From: Chlamydiota bacterium
GTDB lineage: Bacteria > Chlamydiota > Chlamydiia > Chlamydiales > JAJFMK01
NCBI GenBank assembly: GCA_021772215.1
Contig: JAJFMK010000161.1
Location: 1-22,027, forward strand
DNA length: 22,027 nucleotides
Reading direction: 5' to 3'
The notes under the pieces are model-generated. The model did no database searches. It saw only the letters and a list, made by a program, of their open reading frames with translations, and was not told where the DNA came from. Numbering within the stretch: the stretch's first letter is position 1; each line of letters starts with the position of its first letter. Both the position numbers and the translations under genes were made by a program. This document shows, one piece after another, positions 1 through 8,133 of this stretch.

Positions 1-1593
1 CAGGTAGCGAACTCCTTTGATAAATTGAGTGATTATATTGTCCCTGTGCTCTTCTTGTTGGTTAACAGTGAATTGCACAATGTCTCATGGAGGGGAATTA
101 ATTTTGTCTGTTTAGGACTTATTCCTTCAATGAAAAGTGAAATGACGAACTATCTCTTTGGTTGCGCTCACCAAAAACCTTATCCCTTTTTTCAAAAGAG
201 ATTGAGCGGTGCAGTTGCTCAAGATGTGGCCATAATCACTGAAGCTTTTGAAAAAACAGTAGGGAATATTGCTATTCGTTTCATTAGAGGAGGGTCCCAA
301 TTAATCGCCTCGCTACTACTTATGGGTTCGATCCATTTTGGCTATTCGCTTCTTTTTTTGGGATGGATGCTCTGTTTCATGCTTACTAGTGCCTTACTCT
401 CAAAGAAGATACGCTCCTATTCTCGTGAAACAGCGAAGACTCATTCTGAGGTTTTTGGGGAAATTGTCGATAGTTTTTCAGGAGCTAAAGAGGTAAAGCT
501 TTTTGGGAGGGCTATCGATGAAACTCATCGCCTTGATGGTTTTCTTGAAAAGTGGAGGGTTGCATATAGGCAAAAAGGGTACTTTTTCTTAAAACTCTAT
601 CTATTTCAAGGGTTTTCGATTAGCTGTCTCATACTTGTTATGGTCTCTTTACTCATCAAGCAGCATTCAGCAGGCCTGGTTACAATTGGTGATTTTGTAT
701 ACATTCTGAGCTCTACCTTCCTCCTGACAGATATGATTTGGGCGAATAATGAATTGATTGATCAGTTCAATGAGCAGATGGGTAGATGTGCCGAGAGCCT
801 TAGCCATTTATTGAGGAGCAAAGCTGAGGGGGCTTTGGAAAGGCCAAAAAGAAAAATTGTAAGAAAGGGGGAGATATTTTTTGATTCGATCGTCTTTTCT
901 TACAGCTCTGATCAACCCCTATTTAGGGGGGAATCTTTGAAAATCGCTGGAGGAGAAAAGGTGGGAATTGTAGGGAGGTCGGGAGCGGGAAAATCAACCC
1001 TTATCCATCTCCTTTTGGGGTTGTATCCCCTCCATGGAGGAAAGATCACCATTGATGGCGAGGAGTTGAGATTGATCTGTCAAGATTCTCTCTATCAGTC
1101 TATGGCCGTCGTATCACAAAACCCTGCGCTCTTTCAGCGCTCTTTGATGGAGAATATCCGTTTTTCTCATAAAACAGCATCGGATGAGAAAGTCGTTGAA
1201 GCAGCCTCGCTTGCAGGTCTGGAGTCTCTTATGAAAACAAATAATCCACTGAATCGAACTGCTTTCAAAATGTCCGGTGGTGAGCGTCAGCGAGTAGCAT
1301 TAGCACGAGCTATTTTAAAAGATGCGCCTATCCTCATCCTTGATGAGCCGACCTCTCAACTAGATGCTGTCACAGAATTCGAGATCAAAACCTCACTTTA
1401 TCGTTTCATGGAGGGTAAAACGACAATTGTCATTACACATCAGCTATCGATATTAAGTAAAATGGATCGTATTATTGTCCTTGATCAGGGGAGAATTGCC
1501 GAAGAAGGTACCCATGAAGATCTCATAGCGAACGGGGGTGCTTATGCTAATCTTTTTGGATTGTATTTAAAAACATCACCTCATGCATTTTGA
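1..1593 (+). CDS. ABC exporter, fused membrane and ATPase domains (5' partial)
   Basis: An MsbA/PglK-type half-transporter that would move a lipid-linked sugar or lipid across the inner membrane. The reading frame is open from base 1, so the true start lies upstream; 530 residues are visible and the first membrane helix or so is missing. The membrane domain has hydrophobic segments at about bases 280-400, 590-660 and 680-760. The ATPase domain shows Walker A GRSGAGKST (973-999), a Q-loop VSQNPALF, signature MSGGERQRVALARA (from 1270; MSGGE in place of the usual LSGGQ), Walker B ILILDEPTSQLD (from 1330) and the H-loop VITHQLS. Position at the head of a nucleotide-sugar and glycosyltransferase run suggests glycan export. 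The ABC fold is certain; the substrate is inferred from neighbours. The 3' end lies 31 bases before the chosen wecC start. Confidence 0.9.
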   Translation, partial: QVANSFDKLSDYIVPVLFLLVNSELHNVSWRGINFVCLGLIPSMKSEMTNYLFGCAHQKPYPFFQKRLSGAVAQDVAIITEAFEKTVGNIAIRFIRGGSQLIASLLLMGSIHFGYSLLFLGWMLCFMLTSALLSKKIRSYSRETAKTHSEVFGEIVDSFSGAKEVKLFGRAIDETHRLDGFLEKWRVAYRQKGYFFLKLYLFQGFSISCLILVMVSLLIKQHSAGLVTIGDFVYILSSTFLLTDMIWANNELIDQFNEQMGRCAESLSHLLRSKAEGALERPKRKIVRKGEIFFDSIVFSYSSDQPLFRGESLKIAGGEKVGIVGRSGAGKSTLIHLLLGLYPLHGGKITIDGEELRLICQDSLYQSMAVVSQNPALFQRSLMENIRFSHKTASDEKVVEAASLAGLESLMKTNNPLNRTAFKMSGGERQRVALARAILKDAPILILDEPTSQLDAVTEFEIKTSLYRFMEGKTTIVITHQLSILSKMDRIIVLDQGRIAEEGTHEDLIANGGAYANLFGLYLKTSPHAF

Positions 1594-1624
1594 TGTGATA
1601 GATGGGGAATTATTAAATAATAAT

Positions 1625-2761
1625 ATGGAAATTGTATCGGTTATTGGTTTAGGGCGTATCGGGTTTCCAACAGCTCTCATTTTGAAAAAGAGTGGATACA
1701 GAGTGTTTGGCATCGATACTGATGAGAACCGCCTAAATGCAATCAGGTCGAAAACAATTGATATTTGTGAGCCTGAAATTCAAACACTTTTGAATCAATT
1801 TGAAATTTTTGTTTCTAATAAACCTGCAGCATCAGATATTTTTCTTATTTGTGTGCCAACCCCCCTTATGCCTGATAAAAAAGCGGATCTCTCTTTTGTG
1901 CATAGTGCAATCGCGTCTATCCAGCCTCATTTAAGAGAGGGTAACATGGTGGTCATCGAATCGACCTGTCCTGTTGGAACGACAGATGAGATAGCGCGTC
2001 ATTTTCATGGGATTCATTTTGCCTATTGTCCTGAGAGAGCAATGCCTGGTAACCTGTTGAAAGAAATCACCGAGTGCGATCGGACAATCGGTGGTGTAGG
2101 TGAAGCTGCGACAGAAAAAGCTGAGGAGTTTTATGGCCGCTTTTGCAAAGGCAAACTGCACAAAACTGGAGCTAAGATGGCCGAGGCTGTTAAGCTTGCT
2201 GAAAATGCCTATCGAGATGTCAATATAGCCTTAGCGAATGAATTATCGATGGTTGCGAGCGGATTAGGTCTTTGCGATCAGGAGCTGCTCGCTCTAGCGA
2301 ATCATCATCAGAGAGTCAACATTCTAAAGCCAGGACCTGGAGTTGGCGGTCACTGCATTCCTGTCGATCCCTATTTTATCATTGAAGCATTTCCCGAAGA
2401 GACATCTATTCTTCAGGCAGCTCGCACCACAAACGAGCGAAAACAGGTATGGGTTGAAAATAAGATCGAGGAGGAAATTCAACGATATGGGTGTAACACC
2501 ATTGCTCTTCTTGGTCTCACATATAAGGCAGATACATCGGATTTTCGTCTTTCTCCCGCACTTCAGATATATCAAAATCTCAAAGAAAAGCATAGAGTCA
2601 TTCCAATCGACCCATTCTACTCTAAAGGCGTTTCATTGGAGGAGGGAATTGAGCAGGCAGAGATGGTTGTCGGTCTTGTTGCACATGACGCTTTTCGTTC
2701 AGTCAATAAGAGTTCTTTAGAGGGTAAAATCGTTCTCGATTTCGCTGGCGTGTTTAAATGA
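1625..2761 (+). CDS. wecC: UDP-N-acetyl-D-mannosamine dehydrogenase
   Basis: Oxidises UDP-ManNAc to UDP-ManNAcA with two NAD+, in the cytoplasm. The protein (378 aa from this start) opens with a Rossmann motif VIGLGRIGFP. It carries the conserved helix KLAENAYRDVNIALANE (Lys190) and the catalytic cysteine in GPGVGGHCIPVDPYF (Cys244), followed by the C-terminal UDP-binding domain with LLGLTYKADTSDFRLSP. The block NILKPGPGVGGHC matches WecC better than UDP-glucose dehydrogenase. I chose ATG 1625 because the Rossmann strand begins right after it. The in-frame ATG at 1583 would add 14 residues, overlap the ABC gene and also lacks a good Shine-Dalgarno. The stop overlaps the wecB start (ATGA), so the two are probably translationally coupled and supply successive pathway steps. 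Confidence 0.9.
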   Translation: MEIVSVIGLGRIGFPTALILKKSGYRVFGIDTDENRLNAIRSKTIDICEPEIQTLLNQFEIFVSNKPAASDIFLICVPTPLMPDKKADLSFVHSAIASIQPHLREGNMVVIESTCPVGTTDEIARHFHGIHFAYCPERAMPGNLLKEITECDRTIGGVGEAATEKAEEFYGRFCKGKLHKTGAKMAEAVKLAENAYRDVNIALANELSMVASGLGLCDQELLALANHHQRVNILKPGPGVGGHCIPVDPYFIIEAFPEETSILQAARTTNERKQVWVENKIEEEIQRYGCNTIALLGLTYKADTSDFRLSPALQIYQNLKEKHRVIPIDPFYSKGVSLEEGIEQAEMVVGLVAHDAFRSVNKSSLEGKIVLDFAGVFK

Positions 2762-3846
2762 AAAAAACCCTCTTTATTTTAGGAACTCGACCCGAGGCTA
2801 TTAAACTCTATTCACCAATATTGAAGTGCCGTGAAAGCTCCGCTTTCCTTACAAAGGTCTGCTTGACAAATCAGCATACCGATCTTGTTCAACCCTTTTT
2901 AGAAGAGTTTAAAATCGAGGCAGATTATTCACTTCCCTTAGGTGATTCGAATGAAACCCTACATCATACGGTTACCCGTCAGATTTTAGAGTTAAAAAAG
3001 ATTTTTTTAAAATCCAAACCCGATCTAGTCGTTGTCCAGGGAGATACAACCTCAGCCTTTTCTGGAGCTCTTGCAGCTCACTATCTGAAAATTCCAGTGG
3101 CGCATATCGAAGCGGGTTTGAGAACAGTGGACCTTTTTTCGCCTTGGCCTGAAGAGGCGCATCGTCGATTGATAGATCAACTGGCATCCTATTTTTTTGT
3201 TCCTACGATCTCAGCTATGAAGGCACTTATAAAGGAGGGAATCTCACCTGAGGCTATCTGGATAGTTGGAAATTCCTCTATTGATGTCCTTAATCTATTG
3301 AAAGATAAGATTCCAGATACACCCCTACTTAAAAAACGATCGATTGTCGTCACCATTCACCGCAGGGAAAATCAAGGTGAGATTTTAGAAGGAATCTGTT
3401 CAGCATTAAAAACCGTTGCTAACTCTTTTCGTGATGTGGAGATCTCTTTTTTTCTCCATCCCAATCCTCATATTCGAGAGACTGTGAAACAGCTTCTACA
3501 AGGCGTGGAAAATATCTGTCTGCGCCCACCTTCGGATCAAAAGGAGTTTTTTGAATTCATGGTGCGTGCGGCGTTCATTGTCACGGATTCAGGAGGGATC
3601 CAGGAAGAGGCACCCTACCTCGGTAAGCCTCTCCTAGTGGTTCGTGACAAAACTGAGAGACCTGAAGGTGTTGCAATGGGTACAGCTCGCCTAATCGGCA
3701 CTTCACCAGAGAAGATTGTCTCTCATTGCACAGAACTTCTCGAGTGTCCCGAGATCCTTAAATCTATGACTAAAAAACATAGCCCCTATGGCCTGGGCAA
3801 TAGTGGAAGCGATATAGCCTCTATCATCGAACAGGTACTTACATGA
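2758..3846 (+). CDS. wecB: UDP-N-acetylglucosamine 2-epimerase (non-hydrolysing)
   Basis: Interconverts UDP-GlcNAc and UDP-ManNAc, the substrate of the WecC encoded just upstream. The 362-residue length is normal for the family. Visible landmarks are the N-terminal GTRPEAIK, QGDTTSAF (Asp96), HIEAGLRT (Glu118), SPWPEEAHRRL (Glu132) and HRREN (His201). These line up with the Asp95, Glu117, Glu131 and His213 active-site residues known from E. coli WecB. The C-terminal UDP-binding loop TDSGGIQEEAPYLGKP is also intact, with RDKTERPEG after it. A small deviation is VTIHRRE in place of the usual VTGHRRE. The gene overlaps wecC by 4 bases at its start and the next glycosyltransferase by 4 bases at its end, both as ATGA junctions. 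Confidence 0.94.
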   Translation: MKKTLFILGTRPEAIKLYSPILKCRESSAFLTKVCLTNQHTDLVQPFLEEFKIEADYSLPLGDSNETLHHTVTRQILELKKIFLKSKPDLVVVQGDTTSAFSGALAAHYLKIPVAHIEAGLRTVDLFSPWPEEAHRRLIDQLASYFFVPTISAMKALIKEGISPEAIWIVGNSSIDVLNLLKDKIPDTPLLKKRSIVVTIHRRENQGEILEGICSALKTVANSFRDVEISFFLHPNPHIRETVKQLLQGVENICLRPPSDQKEFFEFMVRAAFIVTDSGGIQEEAPYLGKPLLVVRDKTERPEGVAMGTARLIGTSPEKIVSHCTELLECPEILKSMTKKHSPYGLGNSGSDIASIIEQVLT

Positions 3847-4877
3847 AAATATGTCCTCAAATACTATTTGCTGATCGTCTTCCTCCTTTAGTTGGAGGGG
3901 TCGAAATGCACGCTGATGCGTTTATTGAATATTTTAAAGGACATCCTATTTATCCGCTCGACGCAGTCGTTGAAACATCTTGGAAAGATATAGAATCGAT
4001 ACGAGCACCTTCGATCCTATTTTTTAATGGGGGCAGATGGATTGAGGAGATGCCACTTATTCGAAGGCGATACCCCTGTTTAACAATCGTATATCGGACG
4101 GGAGGTAATGAAATTATCAAAGCGCCTCTCAATCGCTTCTCTGATTCACATCAAATGCGCCAAAATTTTTGGATTGAGAATCTCAATTCAACAGTCGACC
4201 ACATGATTACAAATTCAGCCTTTACAGAATCAAGGTTGAGAAACCTGGGACTGATCATTCCCTTTGTTAGGTGCGTTGGAGGGGTAGGTTCTGTTTCGTC
4301 TACGCCAAAGCAAACCCGCACTTCAAAGGCTTTGCTATTCTTTTCTGCAGCTCGGTTTGTTCCCTACAAGAATCACCTTCTACTCATAGCTGCTTTCAAC
4401 GAATTATATAGAAGAGGTAAAGAATTTTCTCTAGTTCTCGCCGGTGACGGCCCACTTTTTGAAGAAGCCCAAACTGCTGCGAGGGACAATCCCCAAATCA
4501 CATTTTTAGGTCGCTGCAGCAACCATGAAATTTTGCAGCAGATGGTGAACGCGGATGTCTATATACAGTTGAGCTCAGATTTTGAGACAAAAGTGCCCGG
4601 AGGTAAGTATAATCATACTGAAGGGATGGGTCGTTCAATTCTAGAGGCAATAAGCGTGGGAACTTATGTGGTTGCTGGAGATTGTTCTGCTTTTGAGGAA
4701 ATTGTGACTAAGGAGAGAGGGGAATTGATATCACCTAATTCTCTTTCCAAGGTTGTCGGGGCGCTAGAGGGCATCCTTAACTCTCCACCTAAAAAGGGGG
4801 CCCCTACGGATCAGTTTGAATGGAAATATGTATTTAAGAGGTATGAGAGTCTCTATGAAAGCCTTAATCATCACTGA
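3843..4877 (+). CDS. Glycosyltransferase family 4 (GT-B fold)
   Basis: A 344-residue retaining glycosyltransferase that would add a sugar from a nucleotide donor to a growing glycan on the cytoplasmic face of the membrane. The C-terminal Glycos_transf_1 domain is clear: SAARFVPYKNHLLLIAAF, then LVLAGDGPLFEEA, then ITFLGRCSNHEIL, ending in the EX7E donor-site motif formed by Glu260 and Glu268 in EGMGRSILEAISVG. The N-terminal half has the GT-B entry LPPLVGGVEMHADAF near residue 13. There is no membrane segment. The start overlaps wecB (ATGA) and the end runs 23 bases into the next glycosyltransferase gene. Acceptor and donor cannot be told from sequence; UDP-ManNAcA made by WecB/WecC is an obvious candidate donor, by inference only. 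Confidence 0.88.
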   Translation: MKICPQILFADRLPPLVGGVEMHADAFIEYFKGHPIYPLDAVVETSWKDIESIRAPSILFFNGGRWIEEMPLIRRRYPCLTIVYRTGGNEIIKAPLNRFSDSHQMRQNFWIENLNSTVDHMITNSAFTESRLRNLGLIIPFVRCVGGVGSVSSTPKQTRTSKALLFFSAARFVPYKNHLLLIAAFNELYRRGKEFSLVLAGDGPLFEEAQTAARDNPQITFLGRCSNHEILQQMVNADVYIQLSSDFETKVPGGKYNHTEGMGRSILEAISVGTYVVAGDCSAFEEIVTKERGELISPNSLSKVVGALEGILNSPPKKGAPTDQFEWKYVFKRYESLYESLNHH

Positions 4878-6516
4878 AAAATACCACCCTAGACCGGATC
4901 AAAGGGATGGAGGGGCTCGGGTTATTGATTCCTTAAGGCACGCTCTCGAAGATCAATGTGATATCATGCAGTTTGGCGGAATAAAGGGTGGGTGTGCAAA
5001 ATTTCACTATGATTACCCAAATTTCTTGGAAAATCGTTTTGAGAGACGCCTTTCTAATCGTGAATTTATCGGGAAAAAAGTTCGTGAAGTCAGTTCTTCC
5101 TATACACACTTAATTTTCATTCATATTTCGATGCAATTTGGGCTAGAACTGTTCCCTGTAGATGAGGAGACCTTTATTTGGACTTTTCCGATGTTTCTAA
5201 GCCCCTCTTATCGTGCATCTGGTGAAATCGTTCCTGAGATGTATCTTGAAGCTGAAAAAGGGGCATTGGCTTTTTCAAATGCAATATTGACCCCAAGCCC
5301 TTTTGAAAAGCGCCAAATACATGATGTCTATGGGGTTGAAGAGGAAAAAATTTTCATGGTTCCTAGGGGAATTGATTCTTCGTTTATTTCAAAAAACGGA
5401 CGAAAATTTACCTCTGCTCCGATATTTTGCTCGATTGGAAGTATTAAACCACAAAAGAATACTCTTAAGATTCTTGATCTCTTTGCTGATCTAAAAGGGA
5501 GATTTCCCTCAGCTCGTTTGCGTTTGATTGGGGCTATTCAAGATCCACAGTATGGCGATGAGGTGCAAGCTAAAATTAATCAGTTAAGTCTCAATAATCA
5601 AGTAGAGCTTCGGGGATTTGTTGAACCTAAGGAGCTTTCCAAGGAACTTATAGATTGCCACTTTCACTTGAACTCTTCAAGATGCGAAACATTTGGTCGC
5701 TCGATTTTTGAGACTCTTGCACTCGGAATGCCTAATATCGTCTTGAGAGGAGAAAATGCAGCCGAAGATTTTTTAAGAGACCTTCCGTACATAGCATTTA
5801 TAGAGAGTGAAAAGGAGGCTCTATCGATAATTGAGGGGATGAGCAAACACTATGAAACGCTATCGATGATGGCAACCGAAATTGGTGAACTCTATTGTGA
5901 TAGTTTCTTAGCAAATCTGTTGACAGCAACTCTTTTTAGCGGAAAGAGTCTTGCTGTATGTGATTTCGATGGAACTCTTTTCCACAAAAACGACCAAGAA
6001 AAGACAGAAAGATCTCTCATAGCTTTTAACAAATTTCCTGTTCGAGCGATCTGTAGTGCCCGTCCTCTATCGTCTCTGCTTTTGGAAATAGATCGCTATC
6101 AGCTAAAAGTTGATTGGATTATTGCCTATGGTGGAGCCCTGCTTGCAGATGGACTGGGGAATGTAAAGTGGAAAAAATCTTTGACTGAAAGAGACCTTAT
6201 CCAACTTGAACGGAACGTTAGCACTACCTTTAATAGAGACCAGCAGTGGATCCAGGCCATTGTTCCAAAAGATATGGCGCCAAGTATTCCCTTTTTGAGG
6301 AGAGAGACATATTTGGATAAAGCCTATTTTACACACTGGAAGGCTTCGAAGCTGCATGCAATATGCCAACTTCTTAAAGAGATCAAGTGGAAAGGAGCTG
6401 TTGCTGTCTATGGGGACGGTGTCTATGATCGAGAAATGATTACATATTTTGATGGAAAATGGGTTACCACACAATCCGAAATGATTGGTCAACAAAGGGA
6501 GATAAATGATGCCTGA
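4855..6516 (+). CDS. Glycosyltransferase (GT-B) fused to a HAD-superfamily phosphatase
   Basis: Two enzymes in one chain of 553 residues. Residues 1-360 form a GT-B glycosyltransferase with SIGSIKPQKNTLKILDLF, LRLIGAIQDP, VELRGFVEPKELS and an EX7E site (Glu278, Glu286 in CETFGRSIFETLALGMP). Residues 366-553 form a HAD hydrolase: motif I DFDGTL (Asp370, Asp372), motif II CSAR, a basic WKASKLHAI block and motif IV YGDGVYDREM (Asp521, Asp525). A middle cap domain resembles the Cof/sucrose-phosphatase type. I chose ATG 4855 because MKALIITEKY is the usual first GT-B strand; ATG 4816 would add 13 unlikely residues. The layout recalls synthase-phosphatase pairs such as TPS-TPP, so the HAD part may dephosphorylate the transferase product or precursor. 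That is inference. Confidence 0.85.
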   Translation: MKALIITEKYHPRPDQRDGGARVIDSLRHALEDQCDIMQFGGIKGGCAKFHYDYPNFLENRFERRLSNREFIGKKVREVSSSYTHLIFIHISMQFGLELFPVDEETFIWTFPMFLSPSYRASGEIVPEMYLEAEKGALAFSNAILTPSPFEKRQIHDVYGVEEEKIFMVPRGIDSSFISKNGRKFTSAPIFCSIGSIKPQKNTLKILDLFADLKGRFPSARLRLIGAIQDPQYGDEVQAKINQLSLNNQVELRGFVEPKELSKELIDCHFHLNSSRCETFGRSIFETLALGMPNIVLRGENAAEDFLRDLPYIAFIESEKEALSIIEGMSKHYETLSMMATEIGELYCDSFLANLLTATLFSGKSLAVCDFDGTLFHKNDQEKTERSLIAFNKFPVRAICSARPLSSLLLEIDRYQLKVDWIIAYGGALLADGLGNVKWKKSLTERDLIQLERNVSTTFNRDQQWIQAIVPKDMAPSIPFLRRETYLDKAYFTHWKASKLHAICQLLKEIKWKGAVAVYGDGVYDREMITYFDGKWVTTQSEMIGQQREINDA

Positions 6517-7429
6517 TCTTTATTATAAAGGTTACTGGATGGTGACCAATCGCTGCAATTTGCGCTGTAGCTATTGTGTTTTAGAAAATGCTCCTCATCA
6601 ATTAAAACAAGAACTTAGTTTAGAGGAGAAAAAAGAGCTTGTTTCCCACCTATACTCTTTAGGATTTAGAAGGCTTACGCTCTCGGGTGGAGAGGTACTT
6701 ATTATCGGGAAATCACCGCCGAAGGATTTCATCGAACTCCTTCGCCACATGCGGCAGTATCGTTCAAAGGATCCCACTAAAAACCTTGAAATAGAGATGT
6801 ATACTAATACGACCTATTTGAGCGAGGAGGTTGCCTCAGAAATGGAGGGGGTTGTTGATCTCGTTGCTATCACTATAGATGGTACAGATAATGAATTTCT
6901 AACAAGGATTGGGAGAAATAATGCGAGGTTCGGCTGTTATTATGATCGAGCAATCCAAGGCTGTTCTCTACTCAATAGAAGGGGGATTCAGGTAAAACTA
7001 CACAGTGTTGTAGGCGAGAAAAACCATTTGCAACTTGCCGGTGAGGTCTCAGCTATCTTAGATGATCTTGAGAAAAGAGAAGTTCAACTCACAGCTTGGA
7101 AGTTTTATCAATATATGTCCTATGATATGCCCGAGCGCGATCAGTTACACTCAATTGTAAAAGGTTCCTATGAACAGTTTCAAAAAAGAGTAGAGGATGC
7201 CCTTGAAGGGCGAAAGGTTTCCCTTCACTTTAAAGATAATGAAGAGATGAATGCTTCACTTTTTAATATTCTCTCCTATGGAAATGCGCAATATATGAGA
7301 GATGGAGATACTTGGTCATCAAGTCAACGTACAGAGGATCTGCGGACATACGAATCTATGGAACAGCTGTTTGCTAAGAACGAGATTAATAAAGAGCGGT
7401 TCAATCATTTTCATGGAATCTTTCGATGA
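6506..7429 (+). CDS. Radical SAM enzyme, viperin-like in its core and C-terminal half
   Basis: A 307-residue radical SAM protein. Cys17, Cys21 and Cys24 in RCNLRCSYC bind the 4Fe-4S cluster and LTLSGGE (57-63) contacts SAM. There is no SPASM or Twitch cysteine cluster at the C-terminus. By hand comparison with viperin from memory, several spaced blocks match: VDLVAITIDG...IGR (117-137), VKLHSVV (163-169), WKFYQ (198-202) and N..M..S in DNEEMNASLFNIL (244-256). The viperin lysine after the cluster (HTAKTS) is absent, so the same nucleotide chemistry cannot be assumed. ATG 6509 directly follows 6506 and sits 8 bases after AGGGA, so either may start the protein. It overlaps the GT-HAD gene and ends in an ATGA overlap with the deacetylase. 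It probably modifies a sugar or nucleotide. Confidence 0.85.
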   Translation: MMPDLYYKGYWMVTNRCNLRCSYCVLENAPHQLKQELSLEEKKELVSHLYSLGFRRLTLSGGEVLIIGKSPPKDFIELLRHMRQYRSKDPTKNLEIEMYTNTTYLSEEVASEMEGVVDLVAITIDGTDNEFLTRIGRNNARFGCYYDRAIQGCSLLNRRGIQVKLHSVVGEKNHLQLAGEVSAILDDLEKREVQLTAWKFYQYMSYDMPERDQLHSIVKGSYEQFQKRVEDALEGRKVSLHFKDNEEMNASLFNILSYGNAQYMRDGDTWSSSQRTEDLRTYESMEQLFAKNEINKERFNHFHGIFR

Positions 7430-8133
7430 ATGAACTCATTGTTACAGTAGATCTTGATTGGGCTTGTGAGCCTGCCATTGAAGAGACAGTTGACTTCTTA
7501 GTTAACCAGGGTGTTAATCCAACAATTTTTATCACTCACCGATCAGCTAGAGTTGAAGCTAGTCTTCATGAGATTGATGTAGGGCTCCACCCTTTTTTCG
7601 ATCAAAATTCTTCACACGGCTCGACAATAAGTGATGTGGTAAAGTGCGTGTTTGGCTTTCCCCATAATCTACCAGCATTTCGCAGCCACCGCTTTGGAAA
7701 TTGTAATTTATCAAAGCAGGCTATGTTTGAGGCTGGAATGTTGATTTCGTCTAACGTCTGTACTGATTTAGAGATCATCTCGCCTTTCAGAGACCGATTT
7801 GGTTTTTTAGAAGTACCTGTTTTTCTTGAGGATGGGGGATATCTTTGGCAACAACGCCCCTTGGAAATTAATCCGATGCTGAAAGAGAAAATTCTTGGTC
7901 CTGGCAAGAAGGTAATTATCATCCATCCTATGCACTTTGCTATCAACTCACCCAGTTTTTCTTATATGTGCAAAATCAAACAGTCTATGAGTCGACAAAA
8001 TTGGATTGGAATGACGAAGAAAACTCTTCATGATCTTCGATGGAAAGGTCCAGGAATTACTGATTTTATTAAAAATATTATCGAAGTTTCTCCGGGAGTT
8101 TGTCCATTAAGAGATCTTATTACAACGGGTTAG
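7426..8133 (+). CDS. Polysaccharide deacetylase-like protein, WbmS type
   Basis: A 235-residue protein resembling the WbmS branch of the NodB/polysaccharide deacetylase superfamily, found in O-antigen loci. Visible landmarks are IVTVDLDWACEPAI near the N-terminus (Asp9, Asp11), TIFITHRS (His38), EIDVGLHPFF (Glu49, Asp51, His55), FRSHRFGNC and IIIHPMHFAIN. They follow the usual order of metal-binding and catalytic positions. There is no signal peptide, so it would act in the cytoplasm on a sugar nucleotide or lipid-linked glycan before export. It starts inside the stop of the radical SAM gene (ATGA) and is the last gene of the + strand glycan run. Its 3' end overlaps the convergent comB-like gene by 27 bases. 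The family call is good; the substrate is unknown. Confidence 0.75.
   Translation: MNELIVTVDLDWACEPAIEETVDFLVNQGVNPTIFITHRSARVEASLHEIDVGLHPFFDQNSSHGSTISDVVKCVFGFPHNLPAFRSHRFGNCNLSKQAMFEAGMLISSNVCTDLEIISPFRDRFGFLEVPVFLEDGGYLWQQRPLEINPMLKEKILGPGKKVIIIHPMHFAINSPSFSYMCKIKQSMSRQNWIGMTKKTLHDLRWKGPGITDFIKNIIEVSPGVCPLRDLITTG

Larger units (their letters stand above)
1..8133 (+). other. Surface-glycan biosynthesis and export cluster (candidate operon)
   Basis: Seven same-strand genes run without a usable gap: ABC exporter, wecC, wecB, GT4, GT-HAD fusion, radical SAM enzyme and WbmS-like deacetylase. Junctions are ATGA overlaps or longer overlaps except the ABC-wecC gap of 31 bases. The cluster continues to the left of the window, where a flippase, polymerase or initiating transferase would be expected. 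I saw no internal terminator. One polycistronic message is likely. Confidence 0.75.
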
